A stretch of 64,000 nt of DNA. Origin: Myxococcus eversor (lineage in GTDB: Bacteria > Myxococcota > Myxococcia > Myxococcales > Myxococcaceae). Position numbers and translations under genes: made by a program. The notes beneath the pieces are model-generated. The model searched no databases. It saw only the letters and a list, made by a program, of their open reading frames with translations, and had not been told where the DNA came from. The stretch is taken from NCBI RefSeq assembly GCF_010894455.1, contig NZ_JAAIXY010000006.1:186001-250000 (forward strand), given 5' to 3'. Shown piece after piece: positions 37,983-46,437 of this stretch; within the stretch, counting starts at the first letter, position 1, and every line of letters starts with the position of its first letter.

Positions 37983-39662
37983 CTACCGCCCGGAGAGGAC
38001 GAGCGGAATCTCCAGGTCGACGTCCTCTCCCGAGAAGCTGGAGAAGACCATGCGCTTGGCGCGCTCCCGGATGCAGGAGCCCACCGCGTTGGACGAGCCG
38101 TTCAAATCCTTGCGGCTGAACGTCGTGGCCTTCACCGCGCCGGACGTCCCCACCGTGGCGGTGAGCGTCACCTTCCCTCCCTTGAAGGACGGGTTGCGCT
38201 TCAGCTCCTGCTCCACGCAGTCGCGGAACGAGACCTGGGTCTGCTCGACGATGCGCTCCACTTCCTCGTCCGAGGGACCGCCAACCTCTTCCGTATCCGC
38301 CGCGGCCACGTCCGCACCCTCGCGGACCTCCGGGGCGACGTCCTTCTTCTCCGCGTCGTTGTAGACGGCCGCCACCTGCGCCTCGGAAGGAGCAGGCACG
38401 GCGGCACCCTCGCCCGCCGAAGGCTCGGCGGCCTTGGGCTCGGTGGGAGGCTCGGCCTTCGGCTCGGGCGCCGCCTTGGGAGGAGGCTGAGGCGCCACCG
38501 GCGGAGGCGTCTTGCCCAGCAGCTTGTCGCGCAGCGCGCCCATGCCCGCGCCAGTGAAGACGGACTGCTCCACCGGAGCGCCCGCGGCGTCCACCGTCGT
38601 CACGCGCAACGGCATGACGCCCAGCGACTCCGACAGCACGTACGCACCGCCCAGCGGGACGACGATGAGCAGGAGCGCGAAGACGGCGTACTTCCAACCG
38701 GAGTTGCGCTTGGTGACGCCCGCCTTCTTGGCGAAGTGGCGCGTGTCCTCCCGAGGACGACGCTCCTCCTCGTCACCGCCGCCCAGCGAGGCCAGCGGAT
38801 CCTCCTGCGGGACGTCGTCCTGGTCGCCCTTCTCCGGAAGGTCCAGGTCGGAGAACAGCTCGTTCAGCGGAGCCGCGGTGGGCGCGGCACCCCGTCGCGC
38901 CGCGGCCTGCGGCTGCTGGCCCCGTGGATCAGGCTCGCCGAAATACGTCGTGTCCGGGTCCTCCTCGGGCACCCAGGCGCGCTGGGGCTCCGGCTCGGGC
39001 TCCGGCTCCTGGGGGTACTGCGGCTCCGGCTCGGGGAAGTAGTGCTGCGGCTCCGGCTCCGGCTCCCGACGAGCAGGCGCGTTCTTCGAGGCACGGGCGG
39101 AAGGAGGTGGCTCCGCCACGGGCGGAGGCGGAGGAGGCAGGGGCTCCGGTTCGGGCGGCGGGGTGAACAGCCCGGCGAGCTCCGGCACATCCGCGCCGCG
39201 CTTCCAGTCCGCCATGCCCTGCTGCCAGAAGAAGCTGCGGCCACTGATGGTGCCGGTGGCGACGAGCTCCCGGAGCGCACCCTCATCGAGGGGGCCCTCC
39301 TGCTTGTTCTTCACCATCACGAACCAGGGCGAACCCGTGGCCCGCATGGGTGCTGCACGCGTGGGCTCATCGTCCCAGGGCGTTTGAAGCGCGGCGGGTG
39401 GCGCCTTGGCCACGGCGGGCGCGGCGGTGACGGGCGCGGCGGCGGGCTCGGCCAGGGAGCGCTCTTGCGCTCGCAGCCGCTCCACGTCCGCGAGCGACAC
39501 CACGCGGGTGCTCTCCTCTTCGGCGGGTCCTTCGACGGTGATGACGTTCTGGCAGTTCTTGCAACGGACCTTGACCGTCTTGCCGCGGACTTTTTCGTCC
39601 GCAATGGAGTACCGCTTCTGGCAATTGTCGCAGGTGAAGTTCAAGGGGAGCGTCCGGCTCAC
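37983..39662 (-). CDS. AgmX/PglI-type envelope protein with zinc ribbon and GYF_2 domain
   Basis: 559 residues. An N-terminal zinc ribbon (CDNCQKRYSI...RCKNCQNV, MJ0042 type) is followed by a GYF_2-like domain (WFVMVKNKQEGPLDEGALREL, SFFWQQGMADWKRG), a long Pro/Glu-rich stretch with EPEPEP runs, one membrane helix (WKYAVFALLLIVVPLGGAYVL) and a C-terminal domain (SFRDCVEQELKRNPSFKG...GSCIRERAKRMVFSSFSG) of the AgmX/PglI type, which has a conserved cysteine pair and resembles TonB C-domains. AgmX is known from adventurous gliding in Myxococcus, though genomes carry many paralogues, so motility is not proven here. It is divergent from the FYDLN gene. Confidence 0.78.
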   Translation of the reverse strand: MSRTLPLNFTCDNCQKRYSIADEKVRGKTVKVRCKNCQNVITVEGPAEEESTRVVSLADVERLRAQERSLAEPAAAPVTAAPAVAKAPPAALQTPWDDEPTRAAPMRATGSPWFVMVKNKQEGPLDEGALRELVATGTISGRSFFWQQGMADWKRGADVPELAGLFTPPPEPEPLPPPPPPVAEPPPSARASKNAPARREPEPEPQHYFPEPEPQYPQEPEPEPEPQRAWVPEEDPDTTYFGEPDPRGQQPQAAARRGAAPTAAPLNELFSDLDLPEKGDQDDVPQEDPLASLGGGDEEERRPREDTRHFAKKAGVTKRNSGWKYAVFALLLIVVPLGGAYVLSESLGVMPLRVTTVDAAGAPVEQSVFTGAGMGALRDKLLGKTPPPVAPQPPPKAAPEPKAEPPTEPKAAEPSAGEGAAVPAPSEAQVAAVYNDAEKKDVAPEVREGADVAAADTEEVGGPSDEEVERIVEQTQVSFRDCVEQELKRNPSFKGGKVTLTATVGTSGAVKATTFSRKDLNGSSNAVGSCIRERAKRMVFSSFSGEDVDLEIPLVLSGR

Positions 39663-39719
39663 TGGGGGGAGACTGGGTTCTGGATGCTACCGCTAGAAAT
39701 CTCCCGCGCAAACCATCGG

Positions 39720-39748
39720 TTGACTCCGTCTTGCGCGCCAACTATGCA
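39720..39748 (+). promoter_or_regulatory. Candidate promoter of the FYDLN-type gene
   Basis: TTGACT at 39720-39725, a 17-base spacer and TATGCA at 39743-39748, placed 42 bases before ATG 39791. The -35 box is good, the -10 box weak. Confidence 0.35.
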
Positions 39749-39790
39749 GCCGCCCTCTGTCTTCTCTCGGCCTTATTCAGAAGGTGGCGA

Positions 39791-40084
39791 ATGCCGGCGA
39801 AGGACCTCGGATCGAAGTTCGTCTGCTACAAGTGCCAGACGAAGTTCTACGACATGAAGAAGCCTGACCCGCTGTGCCCCAAGTGTGGCGCGGACCAGCG
39901 GGAAAGCCCTGCTCTCAAGCCCCAGCCCGAGGGACGACGCGGACGCTTGGCCGCCGCCCCGAAGGTCATCGAACCGATTGAACCCGAAGAGCCCGCGGCC
40001 GCGAGCGAGGAAGAGGAAGAAGACCTCGACTCGTTCGACGACGACGAGAGCGCTCCGGCGGAAACCGAAGAAGAAGAAACCTGA
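39791..40084 (+). CDS. FYDLN-type acidic zinc-ribbon protein
   Basis: About 97 residues. The N-terminal half is LGSKFVCYKCQTKFYDMKKPDPLCPKCG: four cysteines in two CxxC pairs around the FYD-x-x-K motif that names this family. The tail is very acidic (runs of Glu and Asp) and probably disordered. ATG 39791 with AAGGTGG before it is chosen. The function of the family is not known. Confidence 0.8.
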   Translation: MPAKDLGSKFVCYKCQTKFYDMKKPDPLCPKCGADQRESPALKPQPEGRRGRLAAAPKVIEPIEPEEPAAASEEEEEDLDSFDDDESAPAETEEEET

Positions 40085-40227
40085 GTCGTGGGGTGATGGG
40101 GACTCCCTGGCGGTTGCCGGGAGTCCCTGCGCCTCGGTCGTACCCACGAGGCCTTGAAGCGAGGGCGCGCCCGTCGAGGGGCGCCGCCAAGGCTCCGTTC
40201 AGCGTGATGCGCCCGGCCGCGCTCCGC

Positions 40228-40392
40228 TCAAGTTCCCGACGCCAGCGACAGCTCCATCATCGCGCGGCGGATCTGCTCGTAGAGGCCAGGTCCCATCTCC
40301 TGCATCCCCACCGGACGGATGTCCTTGCGGGTCGGCTCCTGGTGCGCGTTTGACTGGCTCGTCAGAGTCGTCCGCTTCTTGGCCTGTTGCAT
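40228..40392 (-). CDS. Small 54-residue protein with its own promoter, unknown
   Basis: 54 residues, basic first half (QQAKKRTT) and a helical second half (EMGPGLYEQIRRAMMELSLA). ATG 40392 has a GAGAGGGG run about eight bases upstream, and codons keep a GC-rich third position. A marked AT-rich promoter region lies just upstream at 40428-40447, so an expressed small protein is plausible. No family recognised. Confidence 0.6.
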   Translation of the reverse strand: MQQAKKRTTLTSQSNAHQEPTRKDIRPVGMQEMGPGLYEQIRRAMMELSLASGT

Positions 40393-40427
40393 GACTCGGC
40401 CCCCCTCTCGTGATGTTGCTCGCCAGT

Positions 40428-40449
40428 ATTGTAGCAATTTTTCTACCGG
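40428..40449 (-). promoter_or_regulatory. Promoter of the 54-aa gene: sigma-54-like (GG-N10-GC) overlapping a TACAAT box
   Basis: Reading the minus strand, GG at 40447-40446 and GC at 40435-40434 are exactly ten bases apart (CCGGTAG...ATTGCT), matching the -24/-12 elements of sigma-54 promoters at the invariant positions, though TGGCA reads CGGTA. The bases TACAAT (40433-40428) directly overlap it and could be a sigma-70 -10 box. Either places the start of transcription near 40421-40423, about 30 bases before the ATG. Confidence 0.45.
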
Positions 40450-40544
40450 GGCGGAAATGAAATCCGGATCACCCACGCCTCGACATCTAGAACGTCCAGC
40501 GCCGGAAATCTTTCAACCTTTCGCTACAGGCGTGAGCAATCCCG

Positions 40545-41324
40545 CTACTTCAGGTCGCCTACCGCCCAGGATTGCTCGACCTCTGCGATTTCCCCGGCGC
40601 GGACCGTCACCGTCCGCTCCGCCGGGGGCAGCCGCTCGTGCCAGAAGACGAGGGTGTGGGTGCCCTCGGGGACTTCCAGCTTGAAGCGCCCCTCGGGGCT
40701 GGTGGTCGCGAAGTAGGAGTGGTCGAAGGTACGGACCACCGCGCGCATCCAGGGGTGGATGTCGCAGCGGATGGGGACGATGCCCGGCTCGGCGGGGAGC
40801 GGCTTGCGCGTCGTCATTCCCTCCAGCGGCATGGCCACGTTGAAGAAGGAGCGGTTGGAGCCGGAGGCGGCGCGCACGTTGTGGACGAGCGGATCAGAGT
40901 TGCGCAGCGTCACGGAGCCGCCGGCGCGGGCGGCCAGGACGGGTGGCTCATAGACGCACTTCTTCTGGTCCAGCACGGGCTCGGGCGGTGGGCGGGAAGG
41001 AGTGGGGAGCCCCGCGCCGGACTTGAGGGAAACCACCATGTGGGCGAGCTCCCCCGCCGGGCCGACGACGAGGGAGCGGTCCTCCGCCTGCTCGCCACAC
41101 ACGGACACGACAGTGCCGGTGGTGGGAGACAAGGTAGGGGCAGGAGGCGTGCCCATGAGGTGAACGCGACCCTCGACGGTGCCCCACTTCACGTCGGCGG
41201 CGGGGCGCGCGGGCGAGGGAGCCGTCGCCACGGGAGCGTCGGTGGCCGAGGGAGGGGGCGTCTCGCGGCATGCGGAGACGAGCGCGAGGAGGAGCAGCGG
41301 GCGATGAAAGGTGGCGCGGAGCAC
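40545..41324 (-). CDS. Lipoprotein with a cupredoxin-like domain
   Basis: 259 residues. A lipoprotein signal ends at LVSAC. After a Pro/Ala linker the protein has GTVEGRVHLMG and a cupredoxin-like region with candidate copper ligands: LVHNV (His) then RCDIHPWMRA (Cys, His, Met), as in plastocyanin-like proteins annotated near methylamine-utilisation genes. A small carboxypeptidase-regulatory-like beta domain closes the protein (GRFKLEVPEGTHTLVFWHE). Start GTG 41324. Probably a periplasmic electron carrier or copper-binding protein. Confidence 0.75.
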   Translation of the reverse strand: MLRATFHRPLLLLALVSACRETPPPSATDAPVATAPSPARPAADVKWGTVEGRVHLMGTPPAPTLSPTTGTVVSVCGEQAEDRSLVVGPAGELAHMVVSLKSGAGLPTPSRPPPEPVLDQKKCVYEPPVLAARAGGSVTLRNSDPLVHNVRAASGSNRSFFNVAMPLEGMTTRKPLPAEPGIVPIRCDIHPWMRAVVRTFDHSYFATTSPEGRFKLEVPEGTHTLVFWHERLPPAERTVTVRAGEIAEVEQSWAVGDLK

Positions 41325-41486
41325 GTGCCCGGTCTAACGGGTGCGTGAAGCTCTTTCAAATGGCGAGGAGCAATCCAAGGGCCCAGGGGATGACTCATGG
41401 TCCATTTGGGCGTTGGACCCTTATCACCCTTGTTGGTAGAAGAGCGCGCGGCCGTACACGGTGCGGCTCTGTGGGAGGCAGCAACT

Positions 41487-42218
41487 TTGCGGGAGAAATT
41501 GAAGGCGCTGGCGGAGCTTCAGAATGTGGACCTGGAGGTCGCATCGCTCCGGAAGGCCGCGGACGTCCACCCCCGTCAGATTGCCGAACTGGAGCGCGAG
41601 CTGGGTGTGGCTCGCAGCGCCATCGAGGCTGAGCGCGCGCGCGTCACTGACATGGAGCGGCAGAAGGCGGAGCGCGAGCAGAGCATCACGGACGAGAAGG
41701 ACAAGGTGAAGAAGTGGGAGGCGCGGCTGAGCGAACAGCGCTCCACCCGCGAGTACTCCGCCCTGGCCCGTGAAATCGATATCGCCAAGAAGGCCAACCT
41801 GACGATGGCCGAGGAACAGGTGGAGCTCATCAAACAGCTCGGCCTGGCTCGCGAGGCCCTCAAGGGGAAGGAGGCCGACTTCGGGACGAAGCAGCAAGGC
41901 CTCTCGGCGCGAATGGCGGAGCTGCGCGGCAAGCTGGGCGAGTCCGAGGAGCAGGTGAAGAAGCTCGAGGGAAGTCGCGCCGCCGTGGCGAACTCCGTCG
42001 ACTCCAACCTGCTGCGGCGCTACGAGTCCATCCGCAAGAAGAAGCTGCCCGCGCTGGTCGGCGTGGTGGCGGGCACTTGCCGGGGCTGCAACATGAACGT
42101 GCCCCCTCAGCTCTACAACCAGCTGCGCACCTCGCTGGGCACGGACATCTGCCCGTCCTGCAACCGCATCATCTACGCGGTGGAAGCCCTCGAGGAAACA
42201 CCCGCGGCGGCGAAGTAG
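41487..42218 (+). CDS. Coiled-coil protein with C-terminal C4 zinc ribbon (CsgG-independent zf-RING_7 type)
   Basis: About 243 residues. A long antiparallel coiled coil (about 1-190) with the STREYSAL segment typical of the family is followed by a C4 ribbon: CRGCNMNVPPQ and CPSCNRIIY. The family is widespread in bacteria; it may bind nucleic acid, but no firm function is known. Start TTG 41487 is selected: GGGAGG at 41473-41478 lies eight bases upstream and the coil begins right there (REKLKALAELQ); earlier in-frame starts add an unrelated stretch. The RNase H gene follows seven bases after the stop. Confidence 0.8.
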   Translation: MREKLKALAELQNVDLEVASLRKAADVHPRQIAELERELGVARSAIEAERARVTDMERQKAEREQSITDEKDKVKKWEARLSEQRSTREYSALAREIDIAKKANLTMAEEQVELIKQLGLAREALKGKEADFGTKQQGLSARMAELRGKLGESEEQVKKLEGSRAAVANSVDSNLLRRYESIRKKKLPALVGVVAGTCRGCNMNVPPQLYNQLRTSLGTDICPSCNRIIYAVEALEETPAAAK

Positions 42219-42225
42219 GCCGCCG

Positions 42226-42852
42226 ATGACGGCACCGTCCCTCGTCGACATCCTCCGCCACATCGCGCGTGAGGAGCCGCTCTCGTCGACGGTGCGCACC
42301 TTCCGCGGACTCACGCGGGAGCGATTGGGTCAGCTTCTCGACGAAGCCGCCACCCGTCTGGGCCCTCCCGCGAGGGCCGAGGACGGAGCGGCGGCGAGCG
42401 CGGCTTCCGCCTCCCGGGCGGTGGAGCCGCTCCCCTCTTCCGAGCCCCTTCCTCGCGTGCGCGTCTACTCGGACGGCGCCGCGAGAGGAAACCCCGGCCC
42501 CGCGGGCGCGGGCGCGGTGGTGACGGACCCCGAGGGGCACGTGGTGGCGCGGCTCGGTCGCTTCCTCGGGACGCAGACGAACAACACCGCCGAGTACCAG
42601 GGCCTGCTGCTGGGCCTGAAGCACGCGAAGGCGATGGGCGCGCGCGAGGTGGACGTCTACGCCGACAGCGAGCTGCTCATCCGCCAGTTGGATGGGCTGT
42701 ACCAGGTGAAGAGCATGACGCTCAGGCCCCTCTTCGAGGAGGCGCGGCGGCTCCTGGCACTCTTCTCCAAGGTGAAGCTCCACCACATCCCCCGCGCGAA
42801 GAACGCGCAGGCGGATGAGATGAGCAACCGGGCCATCGACGAGCGGATGTAG
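42226..42852 (+). CDS. rnhA: Ribonuclease H (type 1-like)
   Basis: 208 residues. An N-terminal helical region (about 75 residues) precedes an RNase H fold with the acidic catalytic set: RVYSDGAARGNPGPAG, NNTAEYQGLLLGL, DVYADSELLIRQL and AKNAQADEMSN. It cuts the RNA strand of RNA-DNA hybrids. The enzyme domain is the compact form found in plant/archaeal-type and Bacillus-like proteins. It directly follows the zinc-ribbon coiled-coil gene, probably in the same transcript. Confidence 0.92.
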   Translation: MTAPSLVDILRHIAREEPLSSTVRTFRGLTRERLGQLLDEAATRLGPPARAEDGAAASAASASRAVEPLPSSEPLPRVRVYSDGAARGNPGPAGAGAVVTDPEGHVVARLGRFLGTQTNNTAEYQGLLLGLKHAKAMGAREVDVYADSELLIRQLDGLYQVKSMTLRPLFEEARRLLALFSKVKLHHIPRAKNAQADEMSNRAIDERM

Positions 42853-42887
42853 TCCGCCACGCCCTACGAGTCCCCTGGAGTGGACCG

Positions 42888-42914
42888 CTGTCCCGAGGCT
42901 GTTGTAAGGGACAG
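42888..42914 (+). terminator. Seven-base inverted repeat just before rnpB
   Basis: CTGTCCC at 42888-42894 and GGGACAG at 42908-42914 pair perfectly, with a 13-base loop. It ends two bases before the inferred 5' end of RNase P RNA, so it may end the RNase H transcript or be part of the RNase P precursor leader. Confidence 0.4.
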
Positions 42915-42916
42915 GT

Positions 42917-43313
<397 letters not shown>

Positions 43314-43544
43314 CGCTTTTCCTCGTGAGCCCCAGCCCGCGCGCCCCCACCCGCGGCCCCCCTCTGCCTGGGTGACCGGGTGGGCGGGAGGTCCGCTGTG
43401 CCGCCCTGCCCGCCTTGTGGGCCATGGGCGCTGGGCCCACGTTCTCCGTGACGTCCCCGCGAGGCGTTTCGTTGAGCTCGCTCCCGCGTCAGCTCACGGG
43501 GACAGGACCAGGCCCGGTGGCAAACGGGCATCGAGGGCATCCTC

Positions 43545-44873
43545 ATGGCGGAACAACCCACCCAGGGCTCACCTGCGCGGCGGGCATCGATGAGCATGTG
43601 GGCGGTCAGCGCGCTCGGAATCGGCTCCATGGTGGGCGCTGGCATCTTCGCCCTGCTGGGCCAGGCCGCGCTGCTCGTCGGGCCGGAGACCTGGCTGTCC
43701 TTCGCGCTGGCGGGCGTCGTCGCTCTGCTGTCCGGCTACTCCTACGCCAAGCTCAGCTCGCGCTACCCCAGCTCCGGCGGCATCACCCGCTTCTTCGAGG
43801 AAGGCTTCGGGCGAGGGCTGGTCTCCGGGACGCTCTCGCTCATCTACCTCGTCACGCTGGCCATCAGCGTCGCCATGGTGGCGAAGACCTTCGGCGCCTA
43901 CGCCACGCGCCTGTTCCTCCCGAGCGGAGGACACATCTGGTTCAGCATCTTCGGCTCGGCCATCGTCATCCTGCTGGCGGTCCTGAATGCCGTCGGCTCG
44001 GGGGCGGTGGGCAAGGCCGAGGTCATCCTCGTGTCCATCAAGCTCGTCATCCTGGGGGGCCTGCTGGCCGCGGGCATCTACTCGATGTCCCAGGGTGGAA
44101 CGCGGCACCTCGCCGAGCACTCCCACCTGGGGCTCACCGCCCTCGTCTCGAGCGTGGGGCTGTGCTTCTTCGCCTACTCGGGCTTCGGAATGATGGCCAA
44201 CGCCGCCTCGGACGTGGCCAACCCGAAGAAGACGATTCCCCGGGCCATCTTCCTGGCCATCGGCGTGGTGACGGTGCTCTACGTGGGGCTCTCCGTGACG
44301 GTGCTCTCCCTGGTGCCGCCGGCGCAGCTCGCCCATGACGCGGACACCGCCGTGGCCCAGTCGGCCCGGCCCGTGCTCGGCTCGGCGGGCTTCACCGTCG
44401 TCGCGCTCGGAGCCCTGCTCGCCACCGCGTCGGCCATCAACGCCACGCTCTTCTCCGCCCTCAACGTGTCCTCCGCGCAGGCCCGGGCAGGCCAGCTTCC
44501 CCGGGCCTTCAGCACCCCACTGAAGGGCCAGAGCACGCGGGGCTTCATGTGGGGGGTGGCCGCCATCCTGGTGATGGTCAACACCATGAGCCTGGGTGCC
44601 ATCGCCAATGTCGCCAGCGCGACCTTCCTCATCTGTTACATGGCGGCCCACGTCGCCTGCTGGAAGCTCTCGCGCCAGACGGGCGCCTCGCGCGCCATCG
44701 TCGGCACGGGCGCGACGCTGATGGGCATCGTCCTCATCACCTTCCTCGTCAGCTCCGCGAAGACGCAGCCGCTCTCGCTCGTCCTCACCGTCGTCGCCGT
44801 CGCGGGCAGCGCGCTCGTCCAGTGGCTCATCCAGTCGCATCACCGCGGACTGCCCCACTCCCGCGCGAGCTGA
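43545..44873 (+). CDS. APC-family amino acid permease
   Basis: 442 residues, about twelve membrane helices. It opens with WAVSALGIGSMVGAGIFALLGQAA, the substrate-binding GxGIFxxxG-type helix of the APC superfamily, and has YPSSGGITRFFEE and FFAYSGFGMMANAASDVANPKKTIPRAI further on. Likely takes up an amino acid by proton symport. Start ATG 43545. It precedes a porin, a GadC-like antiporter and a glutaminase on the same strand, and may provide or recycle glutamine/glutamate; the substrate is not readable. Confidence 0.88.
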   Translation: MAEQPTQGSPARRASMSMWAVSALGIGSMVGAGIFALLGQAALLVGPETWLSFALAGVVALLSGYSYAKLSSRYPSSGGITRFFEEGFGRGLVSGTLSLIYLVTLAISVAMVAKTFGAYATRLFLPSGGHIWFSIFGSAIVILLAVLNAVGSGAVGKAEVILVSIKLVILGGLLAAGIYSMSQGGTRHLAEHSHLGLTALVSSVGLCFFAYSGFGMMANAASDVANPKKTIPRAIFLAIGVVTVLYVGLSVTVLSLVPPAQLAHDADTAVAQSARPVLGSAGFTVVALGALLATASAINATLFSALNVSSAQARAGQLPRAFSTPLKGQSTRGFMWGVAAILVMVNTMSLGAIANVASATFLICYMAAHVACWKLSRQTGASRAIVGTGATLMGIVLITFLVSSAKTQPLSLVLTVVAVAGSALVQWLIQSHHRGLPHSRAS

Positions 44874-45014
44874 GTCGCCCGCACGCGCGACGATGACGGA
44901 CACGCGGACGAGGAGGCCCGCTTTCCCACAGTGGTCCTGACCTCCTGGCTGAGATGCCCCGCCGCGAAGGGTCCCTACATTTCCAGCCACTTCACCGTGG
45001 TGACAACGGACCCG

Positions 45015-46403
45015 ATGACTCCAGCGTCTTCCCAGCAGCAGCGCACTGTTCGCGGCGTCGCCTTCGCACTGATGGCGACGCTGAGCCCCTTTGCCGGGGA
45101 AGCCCGGGCCCAGGAGCCTTCCACGCGGGAGCCCGCGCGAGCGGAGCCCTCCGCGAGCCAGGACACGCGGACCGACGCGCCCTCCGCGCCCCTGTCTCCC
45201 GGTGAGGAGCTGGTGCTTCCAGCGCTGCCCTTCCTCGACCTCAAGCTCCCCTCGAACACCCAGGCGTTCGCCCCTCGCCCCGACCATGCGGTCTTCGACA
45301 CCGCCCTGCCCGGCTACTTCCGGATTCCGAGCACGAAGGTCTTCCTGAAGCTCGGCATCGGCGCCACCACGACCTTCGCCGTCACCTCCAAGCTCCTGGG
45401 CACGCCCACCTGGTTCACCACGTCCGCCATCCCCGTGCGCGGGCAACCCTCCTTCCACTCTCCGGGCACCCACACGACAGCCACCGCCAACCCGTCCGAC
45501 ATCTCGCTGGAGATGCGCGGCAAGACGGAGCTGGGGCCCATGCGGCTGCTCTTCACCACGAGCTTCGCCCAGGCCCAGCCCGCCTTCGGCTTCCATCCGA
45601 ACTACGCCTACGCGCAGCTGGGCGGCGTCCTCGCGGGCTTCACCGACTCCACCTTCGCGGACGTCGATGCCTATCCGAGCACCCTCGACTTCGAGGGTCC
45701 CAACGCGCTCGTCTTCTCCAAGCACGCCGTGGTGCGCTACAGCCACGCGCTGTCCCACGACAAGGAGCGGCGGATGTTCCTCCACGTCGCCCTGGAGCAG
45801 CCCGGCTCCAACGTGCCCACGTCCGCGGGAGCGCCGCGCGACATGCTCCCCGACGCGGTCATCGCCTGGCGCGCCGAGGGAGCCCGGGGGCACCTGCAGC
45901 TGTCGGGGCTGGTGCGCGCGGTGGGCACCCAGTCGCGGGACAGCAAGGACAGCAAGACGGCGCTGGGCATCGGCGGCAACCTGACCGGTGCGTACCACTT
46001 CTCCCACAAGCACACGCTGCTCGCCGGCATCTCGGGTGGACAGGGCCTGGGCGCGTACCTCAACGACACAGGCGGCGCGCAATACGACGCCGCGCTGAAC
46101 ACGGCGGGTGACCTCAAGGCCATCCCCCTGCTCGGCGCCTACGCGGGCTTCACCTACGCATGGACCCACACGCTCAGCTCCACCGCGACCTATGGGTGGC
46201 TCAAGCTCTGGGACCGCGACTTCGCAGCCTCGCTCGACGCGAAGGGCTTCCGCCGCTCGCAGTACGCGTCCCTGAACCTGGTGGCCAGACCCATGAAGGG
46301 CGTCCTCGTCGGCGTCGAGGGGCTGTGGGGCTACAACCGCGCCATCGACAGCCAGTCCGGACAGGCCGTCCGCGGACAGCTCACCCTCCAGTACCGCTAC
46401 TGA
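45015..46403 (+). CDS. DcaP-like outer-membrane porin
   Basis: About 462 residues. A signal region (VAFALMATLSPFAGEARAQ) is followed by a Pro/Ala/Ser-rich stretch and then a beta-rich barrel of about 350 residues ending in an aromatic (QLTLQYRY). The pattern (GYFRIPSTKVFLKLGIGA, MRLLFTTSFAQAQPAFGFHPNYAYAQLGG, DVDAYPSTLDFEGPN) resembles DcaP-type trimeric porins that admit small organic acids and peptides. ATG 45015 is preferred; GTG 44997/45000 could extend it. It lies between two amino-acid transporters, so it may let glutamine in through the outer membrane. Confidence 0.75.
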   Translation: MTPASSQQQRTVRGVAFALMATLSPFAGEARAQEPSTREPARAEPSASQDTRTDAPSAPLSPGEELVLPALPFLDLKLPSNTQAFAPRPDHAVFDTALPGYFRIPSTKVFLKLGIGATTTFAVTSKLLGTPTWFTTSAIPVRGQPSFHSPGTHTTATANPSDISLEMRGKTELGPMRLLFTTSFAQAQPAFGFHPNYAYAQLGGVLAGFTDSTFADVDAYPSTLDFEGPNALVFSKHAVVRYSHALSHDKERRMFLHVALEQPGSNVPTSAGAPRDMLPDAVIAWRAEGARGHLQLSGLVRAVGTQSRDSKDSKTALGIGGNLTGAYHFSHKHTLLAGISGGQGLGAYLNDTGGAQYDAALNTAGDLKAIPLLGAYAGFTYAWTHTLSSTATYGWLKLWDRDFAASLDAKGFRRSQYASLNLVARPMKGVLVGVEGLWGYNRAIDSQSGQAVRGQLTLQYRY

Positions 46404-46437
46404 AACACCACACGAACCAGGACCGAGGGAAGCCGCC

